Assembly (NCBI RefSeq): GCF_021130785.1
Contig: NC_060214.1
Span: 310,001-374,000, forward strand
From: Homalodisca vitripennis
Taxonomy: Eukaryota > Arthropoda > Insecta > Hemiptera > Cicadellidae
Direction of reading: 5' to 3'
Length of the DNA: 64,000 bases
Part shown: in pieces, positions 49,065 to 61,066 of the stretch
How positions within the stretch are numbered: position 1 is the stretch's first letter
How the letters are laid out: every line of letters begins with the position of its first letter
Program-made: the position numbers and the translations under genes
The notes under the pieces: generated by a model
What the model saw: the letters and a program-made list of their open reading frames with translations, nothing else
Told to the model about the DNA's origin: nothing
The model's database searches: none

Positions 49065-51133
49065 CGGTAAAGGGCAATACAATACATACACATAATTTAA
49101 AATAAGGATAAGAGTAGCTAAACCGTCTCATGTGATCTCACAACACTGAATAAGCTCGTGAGCTGTACCTGAACTATGAGAGCTTTTATAGAGCGGTAAA
49201 GTGCAATAGAATACATACACATAATTTAAAATAAGGATAAGAGTAGCTACACCGTCTCATGTGATCTCACAACACTGAATAAGCTCGTGAGCTGTACCTG
49301 AACTATGAGAGCTTTTATAGAGCGGTAAAGTGCAATACTATACATACACATAATTAACTATAAGGATAAGAATAGCTAAACTGTCTCATGTAAATTCACA
49401 ACACTGAACAAGCTCGTGATCTCTACCTGAACTATGAGAGACTTATACAGCGGTAAAGTGCAATACTATACATACACATAATTTACAATAAGGATAAGAG
49501 TAGCTAAACTGTCTCATGTGATCTCACAACACTGAACAAGCTCGTGATCTCTACCTGAACTATGAGAGATTTATACAGCGGTAAAGTGCAATACTATACA
49601 TACACATAATTTACTATAAGGATAAGAATAGCTAAACTGTCTCATGTGATTTCACAACACTGAACAAGCTCGTGATCTCTACCTGAACTATGAGAGCTTT
49701 TATACAGCGGTAAAGTGCAATACTATACATACACATAATTTACAATAAGGGTAAGAGTAGCTAAACTGTCTCATGTGATCTCACAACACTGAATAAGCTC
49801 GTGATCTCTACCTGAACTATGAGAGATTTATACAGCGGTAAAGTGCAATACTATACATACACATAATTTACTATAAGGATAAGAATAGCTAAACTGTCTC
49901 ATGTGATTTCACAACACTGAACAAGCTCGTGATCTCTACCTGAACTATGAGAGTTTTATACAGCGGTAAATTGCAATACTATACATACACATAATTTTCA
50001 ATAAGGATAAGAGTAGCTAAACTGTCTCATGTGATCTCACAACACTGAATAAGCTCGTGATCTCTATCTGAACTATGAGAGCTTTTATAGAGCGGTAAAG
50101 TGCAATACTATACATACACATAATTTACTATAAGGATAAGAGTAGATAAACTGTCTCATGTGATCTCACAACACTGAATAAGCTCGTGAGCTGTACCTGA
50201 ACTATGAGAGCTTTTATAGAGCGGTAAAGTGCAATACTATACATACAACATAATTTACTATAAGGATAAGAGTAGCTAAACTGTCTCATGTGATCTCACA
50301 ACACTGAATAAGCTCGTGGGCTGTACCTGAACTATGAGAGCTTTTATAGAGCGGTAAAGTGCAATACTATACATACACATAATTTACTATAAGGATAAGA
50401 GTAGCTAAACTGTCTCATGTGATCTCAGAACACTGAATAAGCTCGTGATCTGTACCTGAACTATGAGAACTTTTATAGAGCGGTAAAGTGCAATACTATA
50501 CATACACATAATTTACTATAAGGATAAGAATAGCTAAACTGTCTAATGTGATCTCACAACACTGAACAAGCTCGTGATCTCTACCTGAACTATGAGAGAT
50601 TTATACAGCGGTAAAGTGCAATACTATACACACACATAATGTACAATAAAGATAAGAATAGCTAAACTGTCTCATGTGATCTCACAACACTGAATAAGTT
50701 CGTGAGCTGTACTTAAACTATGAGAGCTTTTATACAGCGGCAAAGTGCAATACTATACATACACATAATTTACAATAAGGATAAGAGACGCTGAAATGTC
50801 CCATGTGATCGCAAAACAATGAATAAGCTCGTGAGCTGTACCTGAACTATGAGGGCCTTTACACAGCGGTAACTTGCAATATTGTACATATCCAAAACTT
50901 ACAATAAGTATAAGAGACGCTGAAATGTCCCATGTAATCTCACAACAATTAATAAGCTCGTGAGCTGTACTTGAATTATGAGAGCCTTTACACAGGAGTA
51001 ACGTGCAATATTGTACATACACATTACTTACAATAAGGATAAGAGACGCTGAACTGTCCCATGTGATCTCACAACACTGAATAAGCTCGTGAGCTGTACC
51101 TGAACTATGAAAGCTTTTATACAGCGGTAAAGT
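49065..51133. repeat. 128-129-bp satellite, array 4, part after the retrotransposon (~16 monomers)
   Basis: Resumes at CGGTAAAGGGCAATACAATAC, one base different from the empty-site copy near 53034. It shares the rare GCAATAGAATACATAC monomer (49203) with 53173 in array 5. It ends with the diverged trimer, which has a 137-codon minus-strand frame at 50753-51166. Confidence 0.95.
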
Positions 51134-52057
51134 GTAGCATAAAATTAATAGCCAATATTTGTGCATTTTGCATAATAGTGTTAGAATGTAATTTTAAAAA
51201 TATTTAGGAAAATACGGAAATTTGGAAATAAAAAATTAATGGATCTTGACTATATAACAATAATGAAGTAAATAAATGTATTCATATGACAATAAAGATA
51301 TAATTAAGGTCCCTATAGTGCCTTATATCCGCCCCTCCTAAAATTCAGGAAGAACTGCTGTCTAGGTGCAGGAAATATTCAAACAGGGGTTGAAATAAAA
51401 AGCTCATAATATGACAAGGAAAACAAAATATATGAGAATTCATTGTTTAGTGAGTAATATTGTCTGATCTTGATTGCTTTGCCGGCCACCACAAGGACAG
51501 CAATCTTAGCTGTCATTTGTGACACTTCATGACGGTGAGCTGTTATTAGTGATCTAATTTCAGCTGTTATAAGTGATATATTTCAATATCAAAGGGGAGC
51601 GGTTCAATGCTTGAGCAAAACCTCTTCATCATCTGGCTTAATTGAAGTCGATAAAATTAATAACCAACTTTTACAAAAATAAAGAGTTTAATTTTTGATC
51701 CTACCATTAAACATATATGATTAGTTAGTGCATTGTTTATGTGAAGTGTACGACAAATAAAATTAGCATTTATAGTATAAACTTGAATAATTTTAAAGCG
51801 TTCTAAGAGAATGCAAGGTAACACAAGCGTGAGTGAATGTACTATTTAAATGTCTAAATAATAATATAAAAATACTTCTCAGGTATAATATTCAATTGCT
51901 CTTTACTGTAAAACTATTTGTAAAAATTTCAAAAATTGTTTATAGAATAATTTGACTAGTTTAAAGATAAATGTGAAATGATTTAACATAAAACGTAAGA
52001 ATATGTAAATAATATATTTTCCGTACTCCAAATAAGTAACAAATCCTTACAGGAAAA
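51134..52057. repeat. Macrosatellite spacer, copy 4 (~924 bp)
   Basis: Closest to copy 3, with the same TCGATAAAATT and AAGTAACAAATCC variants. Its monomer junctions are the same as in the others. No gene is supported. Confidence 0.9.
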
Positions 52058-55000
52058 AAGATAAGAATCGCTGTACCGTCTTATGTGATCTCACAACACT
52101 GAATAAGCTCGTAAGCTCTAGAGAGATTTATACAGCGGCAAAGTGCAATAATGAACATACACATAACTAACTATAAGGATAACAGTAGCTAAACTGTCTC
52201 ATGTGATCTCACAACACTGAACAAGCTCGTGATCTCTACCTGAACTATGAGAGATTTATACAGCGGTAAAGTGCAATACTATACATACACATAATTTACT
52301 ATAAGGATAACAGTAGCTAAACTGTCTCATGTGATTTCACAACACTGAACAAGCTCGTGAGCTGTACCTGAACTATGAGAGCTTTTATAGAGCGGTAAAG
52401 TGCAATACTATACATACACATAATTTAAAATAAGGATAAGAGTAGCTAAACCGTCTCATGTGATCTCACAAGACTGAATAAGCTCATGAGCTGTACCTGA
52501 ACTATGAGAGCTTTTATAGAGCGGTAAAGTGCAATACTATACATACACATAATTTACAATAAGGATAAAAGTAGCTAAACTGTCTCATGTGATCTCACAA
52601 CACTGAATAAGCTCGTGATCTCTACCTGAACTATGAGAGATTTATACAGCGGTAAAGTGCAATACCATACATACACATAATTTACTATAAGGATAAGAAT
52701 AGCTAAACTGTCTCATGTGATTTCACAACACTGAACAAGCTCGTGAGCTCTACCTGAACTATGAGAGATTTATACAGCGGTAAAGTGCAATATTATACAT
52801 ACACATAATTTACAATAAGGATAAGAGTAGCTAAACTGTCTCATGTGATCTCACAACACTGAATAAGCTCGTGATCTCTACCTGAACTATGAGAGATTTA
52901 TACAGCGGTAAAGTGCAATACTATACATACACATAATTTACTATAAGGATAACAGTAGCTAAACTGTCTCATGTGATTTCACAACACTGAACAAGCTCGT
53001 GATCTCTACTTGAACTATGAGAGATTTATACAGCGGTAAAGTGCAATACAATACATACACATAATTTAAAATAAGGATAAGAGTAGCTAAACCGTCTCAT
53101 GTGATCTCACAACACTGAATAAGCTCGTGAGCTGTACCTGAACTATGAGAGCTTTTATAGAGCGGTAAAGTGCAATAGAATACATACACATAATTTAAAA
53201 TAAGGATAATAGTAGCTACACCGTCTCATGTGATCTCACAACACTGAATAAGCTCGTGAGCTGTACCTGAACTATGAGAGCTTTTATAGAGCGGTAAAGT
53301 GCAATACTATACATACACATAATTAACTATAAGGATAAGAATAGCTAAACTGTCTCATGTAAATTCACAACACTGAACAAGCTCGTGATCTCTACCTGAA
53401 CTATGAGAGACTTATACAGCGGTAAAGTGCAATACTATACATACACATAATTTACAATAAGGATAAGAGTAGCTAAACTGTCTCATGTGATCTCACAACA
53501 CTGAACAAGCTCGTGATCTCTACCTGAACTATGAGAGATTTATACAGCGGTAAAGTGCAATACTATACATACACATAATTTACTATAAGGATAAGAATAG
53601 CTAAACTGTCTCATGTGATTTCACAACACTGAACAAGCTCGTGATCCCTACCTGAACTATGAGAGATTTATACCGCAGTAAAGTGCAATACTATACATAC
53701 ACATAATTTACAATAAGGATAAGAGTAGCTAAACTGTCTCATGTGATCTCACAACACTGAATAAGCTCGTGATCTCTACCTGAACTATGAGGGCCTTATA
53801 CAGCGGTAAAGTGCAATACTATACATACACATAATTTACTATAAGGATAACAGTAGCTAAACTGTCTCATGTGATTTCACAACACTGAACAAGCTCGTGA
53901 GCTGTACCTGAACTATGAGAGCTTTTATAGAGCGGTAAAGTGCAATACTATACATACACATAATTTACAATAAGGATAAAAGTAGCTAAACTGTCTCATG
54001 TGATCTCACAACACTGAATAAGCTCGTGATCTCTACCTGAACTATGAGAGATTTATACAGCGGTAAAGTGCAATACTATACATACACATAATTTACTATA
54101 AGGATAAGAATAGCTAAACTGTCTCATGTGATTTCCCAACACTGAACAAGCTCGTGATCTCTACCTGAACTATGAGAGTTTTATACAGCAGTAAATTGCA
54201 ATATTATACATACACATAATTTTCAATAAGGATAAGAGTAGCTAAACTGTCTCATGTGATCTCACAACACTGAATAAGCTCGTGATCTCTATCTGAACTA
54301 TGAGAGATTTATACAGCGGTAAAGTGCAATACTTAAACATACACATAATTTACTATAAGGATAACAGTAGCTAAACTGTCTCATGTGATTTCACAACACT
54401 GAACAAGCTCGTGATCTCTACCTGAACTACGAGAGATTTATACAGCGGTAAAGTGCAATACTATACATACACATAATTTAAAATAAGGATAAGAGTAGCT
54501 AAACCGTCTCATGTGATCTCAAAACACTGAATAAGCTCGTGAGCTGTACCTGAACTATGAGAGATTTATACAGCGGTAAAGTGCAATACTATACATACAC
54601 ATAATTTACTATAAGGATAAGAATAGCTAAACTGTCTCATGTAAATTCACAACACTGAACAAGCTCGTGATCTCTACCTGAACTATGAGAGACTTATACA
54701 GCGGTAAAGTGCAATACTATACATACACATAATTTACTATAAGGATAAGAATAGCTAAACTGTATCATGTGATTTCACAACACTGTACAAGCTCGTGATC
54801 TCTACCTGAACTATGAGAGATTTATACAGCGGTAAAGTGCAATATTATACATACACATAATTTACAATAAGGATAAGAGTAGCTAAACTGTCTCATGTGA
54901 TCTCACAACACTGAATAAGCTCGTGATCTCTACCTGAACTATGAGAGATTTATACAGCGGTTAAAGTGCAATACTATACATGCACATAATTTACTATAAG

Positions 55001-58000
55001 GATAACAGTAGCTAAACTGTCTCATGTGATTTCACAACACTGAACAAGCTCGTGATCTCTACCTGAACTATGAGAGATTTATACAGCGGTAAAGTGCTGT
55101 ACATACACATAAATTTAAAATAAGGATAAGAGTAGCTACACCGTCTCATGTGATCTCACAACACTGAATAAGCTCGTGAGCTGTACCTGAACTATGAGAG
55201 CTTTTATAGAGCGGTAAAGTGCAATACTATACATACACATAATTAACTATAAGGATAAGAATAGCTAAACTGTCTCATGTAAATTCACAACACTGAACAA
55301 GCTCGTGATCTCTACCTGAACTATGAGAGATTTATACAGCGGTAAAGTGCAATACTATACATACACATAATTTACTATAATGATAAATAGCTAAACTGTC
55401 TCATGTGATTTCACAACACTGAACAAGCTCGTGATCTCTACCTGAACTATGAGAGATTTATACAGCGGTAAAGTGCAATATTATACATACACATAATTTA
55501 CAATAAGGATAAGAAGTAGCTAAACTGTCTCATGTGATCATCACAACACTGAATAAGCTCGTGATCTCTACCTAAACTATGAGAGATTTATACAGCGGTA
55601 AAGTGCAATACTATACATGCACATAATTTACTATAAGGATAACAGTAGCTAAACTGTCTCATGTGATTTCACAACACTGAACAAGCTCGTGATCTCTACC
55701 TGAACTATGAGAGATTTATACAGCGGTAAAGTGCTGTACATACACATAATTTAAAATAAGGATAAGAGTAGCTACACCGCCTCATGTGATCTTACAACAC
55801 TGAATAAGCTCGTGAGCTGTACCTGAACTATGAAGACTTTTATAGAGCGGTAAAGTGCAATACTATACATACACATAATTAACTATAAGGATAAGAATAG
55901 CTAAACTGTCTCATGTAAATTCACAACACTGAACAAGCTCGTGATCTCTACCTGAACTATAGAGATTTATACAGCGGTAAAGTGCTGTACATAATACATA
56001 CACATAATTATAAATGCAATACTATACATACACTAAACTAAGAATAGCTAAACTGTCTCATGTGATTTTCACAACACTGAACAAGCTCGTGATCTCTACC
56101 TGAACTATGAGAGATTTATACAGCGGTAAAAGTGCTGTACATACACATAATTTAAAATAAGGATAAGAGTAGCTACACCGTCTCATGTGATCTCACAACA
56201 CTGAATAAGCTCGTGAGCTTAACTATGAGAGATTTATAGAGCGGTAAAGTGCAATACTATACATACACATAATTTAACTATAAGGATAAGAATAGCTAAA
56301 CTGTCTCATGTGATTTCACAACACTGAACAAGCTCGTGATCTCTACCTGAACTATGAGAGATTTATACAGCGGTAAAAGTGCAATACTATACATACACAT
56401 AATTTACTATAAGGATAAGAATAGCTAAACTGTCTCATGTGATTTCACAACACTGAACAAGCTCGTGATCTCTACCTGAACTATGAGAGATTTATACAGC
56501 GGTAAAGTGCAATACTATACATACACATAATTTAAAATAAGGATAAGAGTAGCTAAACTGTCTCATGTGATCTCACAACACTGAATAAGCTCGTGATCTC
56601 TACCTGAACTATGAGAGCTTTTATACAGCGGTAAAGTGCAATACTATACATACACATAATTTACTATAAGGATAAGAATAGCTAAACTGTCTCATGTGAT
56701 TTCACAACACTGAACAAGCTCGTGATCTCTACCTGAACTATGAGAGATTTATACAGCGGTAAAGTGCAATACTATACATACACATAATTTAAAATAAGGA
56801 TAAGAGTAGCTAAACCGTCTCATGTGATCTCACAACACTGAATAAGCTCGTGAGCTCTACCTGAACTATGAGAGATTTATACAGCGGTAAAGTGCAATAC
56901 TATACATACACATAATTTACTATAAGGATAAGAATAGCTAAACTGTCTCATGTGATTTCACAACACTGAACAAGCTCGTGATCTCTACCTGAACTATGAG
57001 AGACTTATACAGCGGTAAAGTGCAATACTATACATACACATAATTTACAATAAGGATAAGAGTAGCTAAACTGTCTCATGTGATCTCACAACACTGAACA
57101 AGCTCGTGATCTCTACCTGAACTATGAGAGATTTATACAGCGGTAAAGTGCAATATTATACATACACATAATTTACAATAAGGATAAGAGTAGCTAAACT
57201 GTCTCATGTGATCTCACAACACTGAATAAGCTCGTGATCTCTACCTGAACTATGAGAGATTTATACAGCGGTAAAGTGCAATACTTATACATACACATAA
57301 TTTACTATAAGGATAACAGTAGCTAAACTGTCTCATGTGATTTCACAACACTGAACAAGCTCGTGATCTCTACCTGAACTATGAGAGATTTATACAGCGG
57401 TAAAGTGCAATACTATACATACACATAATTTACAATAAGGATAAGAGTAGCTAAACCGTCTCATGTGATCTCACAACACTGAATAAGCTCGTGAGCTGTA
57501 CCTGAACTATGAGAGCTTTTATAGAGCGGTAAAGTGCAATACTATACATACACATAATTTAAAATAAGGATAAGAGTAGCTAAACTGTCTCATGTGATCT
57601 CACAACACTGAATAAGCTCGTGATCTCTACCTGAACTATGAGAGATTTATACAGCGGTAAAGTGCAATACTATACATACACATAATTTACTATAAGGATA
57701 AGAATAGCTAAACTGTCTCATGTGATTTCACAACACTGAACAAGCTCGTGATCTCTACCTGAACTATGAGAGACTTATACAGCGGTAAAGTGCAATACTA
57801 TACATACACATAATTTACAATAAGGATAAGAGTAGCTAAACTGTCTCATGTGATCTCACAACACTGAATAAGCTCGTGATCTCTACCTGAACTATGAGAG
57901 ATTTATACAGCGGTAAAGTGCAATACTATACATACACATAATTTACTATAAGGATAACAGTAGCTAAACTGTCTCATGTGATTTCACAACACTGAACAAG

Positions 58001-60621
58001 CTCGTGATCTCTACCTGAACTATGAGAGATTTATACAGCGGTAAAGTGCAATACTATACATACACATAATTTAAAATAAGGATAAGAGTAGCTAAACCGT
58101 CTCATGTGATCTCACAACACTGAATAAGCTCGTGAGCTGTACCTGAACTATGAGAGCTTTTATAGAGCGGTAAAGTGCAATACTATACATACACATAATT
58201 TACTATAAGGATAAGAGTAGCTAAACTGTCTCATGTGATCTCACAACACTGAACAAGCTCGTGATCTCTACCTGAACTATGAGAGATTTATACAGCGGTA
58301 AAGTGCAATACTATACATACACATAATTTACTATAAGGATAAGAGTAGCTAAACTGTCTCATGTGATCTCACAACACTGAACAAGCTCGTGATCTCTACC
58401 TGAACTATGAGAGATTTATACAGCGGTAAAGTGCAATACAATACATACACATAATTTAAAATAAGGATAAGAGTAGCTACACCGTCTCATGTGATCTCAC
58501 AACACTGAATAAGCTCGTGAGCTGTACCTGAACTATGAGAGCTTTTATAGAGCGGTAAAGTGCAATACTATACATACACATAATTTAACTATAAGGATAA
58601 GAATAGCTAAACTGTCTCATGTTATTTCACAACACTGAACAAGCTCGTGATCTCTACCTGAACTATGAGAGACTTATACAGCGGTAAAGTGCAATACTAT
58701 ACATACACATAATTTACAATAAGGATAAGAGTAGCTAAACTGTCTCATGTGATCTCACAACACTGCATAAGCTCGTGATCTCTACCTGAACTATGAGAGA
58801 TTTTATACAGCGGTAAAGTGCAATACTATACATACACATAATTTACTATAAGGATAAGAATAGCTAAACTGTCTCATGTGATTTCACAACACTGAACAAG
58901 CTCGTGATCTCTACCTGAACTATGAGAGATTTATACAGCGGTAAAGTGCAATACTATACATACACATAATTTACAATAAGGATAAGAGTAGCTAAACTGT
59001 CTCATGTGATCTCACAACACTGAATAAGCTCGTGATCTCTACCTGAAACTATGAGAGATTTATACAGCGGTAAAGTGCAATACAATACATACACATAATT
59101 TACTATAAGGATAACAGTAGCTAAACTGTCTCATGTGATTTCACAACACTGAACAAGCTCGTGATCTCTACCTGAACTATGAGAGATTTATACAGCGGTA
59201 AAGTGCAATACTATACATACACATAATTTAAAATAAGGATAAGAGTAGCTAAACCGTCTCATGTGATCTCACAACACTGAATAAGCTCGAGATCTCTACC
59301 TGAACTATGAGAGATTTATACAGCGGTAAAGTGCAATACTATACATACACATAATTTAAAATAAGGATAAGAGTAGCTAAACCTCACATGTGATCTCACA
59401 ACACTGAATAAGCTCGTGAGCTGTACCTGAACTATGAGAGCTTTTATAGAGCGGTAAAGTGCAATACTATACATACACATAATTTAAAATAAGGATAAGA
59501 GTAGCTAAACCGTCTCATGTGATCTCACAACACTGAATAAGCTCGTGAGCTTTTTTTGAACTATGAGAGCTTTTATAGAGCGGTAAAGTGCAATACTATA
59601 CATACACATAATTTACTATAAGGATAAGAGTAGCTAAACTGTCTCATGTGATCTCACAACACTGAATAAGCTCGTGAGCTGTACCTGAACTATGAGAACT
59701 TTTATAGAGCGGTAAAGTGCAATACTATACATACACATAATTTACTATAAGGATAAGAGTAGCTAAACTGTCTCATGTGATCTCACAACACTGAATAAGC
59801 TCGTGGGCTGTACCTGAACTATGAGAGCTTTTATAGAGCGGTAAAGTGCAATACTATACATACACATAATTTACTATAAGGATAAGAGTAGCTAAACTGT
59901 CTCATGTGATCTCACAACACTGAATAAGCTCGTGAGCTGTACCTGAACTATGAGAACTTTTATAGAGCGGTAAAGTGCAATACTATACATACACATAATT
60001 TACTATAAGGATAAGAATAGCTAAACTGTCTAATGTGATCTCACAACACTGAACAAGCTCGTGATCTCTACCTGAACTATGAGAGATTTATACAGCGGTA
60101 AAGTGCAATACTATACACACACATAATGTACAATAAAGATAAGAATAGCTAAACTGTCTCATGTGATCTCACAACACTGAATAAGTTCGTGAGCTGTACT
60201 TAAACTATGAGAGCTTTTATACAGCGGCAAAGTGCAATACTATACATACACATAATTTACAATAAGGATAAGAGACGCTGAAATGTCCCATGTGATCGCA
60301 AAACAATGAATAAGCTCGTGAGCTGTACCTGAACTATGAGGGCCTTTACACAGCGGTAACTTGCAATATTGTACATATCCAAAACTTACAATAAGTATAA
60401 GAGACGCTGAAATGTCCCATGTAATCTCACAACAATTAATAAGCTCGTGAGCTGTACTTGAATTATGAGAGCCTTTACACAGGAGTAACGTGCAATATTG
60501 TACATACACATTACTTACAATAAGGATAAGAGACGCTGAACTGTCTCATGTGATCTCACAACACTGAATAAGCTCGTGAGCTGTACCTGAACTATGAAAG
60601 CTTTTATACAGCGGTAAAGTG
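52058..60621. repeat. 128-129-bp satellite, array 5 (~67 monomers)
   Basis: This is the longest array in the window. It contains the retrotransposon empty site near 53034. It also has a locally rearranged zone at about 55080-56240 with ten-base deletions (AAAGTGCTGTACATACAC). Long runs repeat multi-monomer blocks. The final trimer carries a shorter minus-strand frame (60240-60509), because the last monomer has CTGTCTCATG instead of CTGTCCCATG, which creates a TGA. Confidence 0.95.
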
Positions 60622-61066
60622 TAGCATAAAATTAATAGCCAATATTTGTGCATATTGCATAATAGTGTTAAAATGTAATTTTAAAAATATTTAGGAAAAT
60701 ACGGAAATTTGGTAATAAAAAATTAATGGATCTTGACTATATAACATTAATGAAGTAAATAAATGTATTCATATGACAATAAAGATATAATTAAGGTCCC
60801 TATAGTGCCTTATATCCGCCCTCCAGATATTCAGGAAGAACTGCTGTCTAGGTGCAGGAAATATTCAAACAGGGGTTGAAATAAAAAGCTCATAATATGA
60901 CAAGGAAACAAAATATATGAGAATTCATTGTTTAGTGAGTAATATTGTCTGATCTTGATTGCTTTGCCGGCCACCACAAGGACAGCAATCTTAGCTGTCA
61001 TTTGTGACACTTCATGACGGTGAGCTGTTATTAGTGATCTAATTTCAGCTGTTATAAGTGATATAA
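60622..61066. repeat. Macrosatellite spacer, left half only (array right edge)
   Basis: Matches the proximal part of the spacer up to AAGTGATATA and then diverges into unique sequence (ATTTCTATACTGC). This is the same internal point at which the left edge of the array begins at 32056. The minus-strand frame at 60831-61127 crosses this edge and is not supported. Confidence 0.9.

Noticed and set aside
32056..61066. Macrosatellite unit as an LTR retrotransposon with spacers as LTRs
   Set aside because: Spacers lack TG...CA ends, primer-binding site and polypurine tract, and the interior is only monomer arrays without gag or pol.
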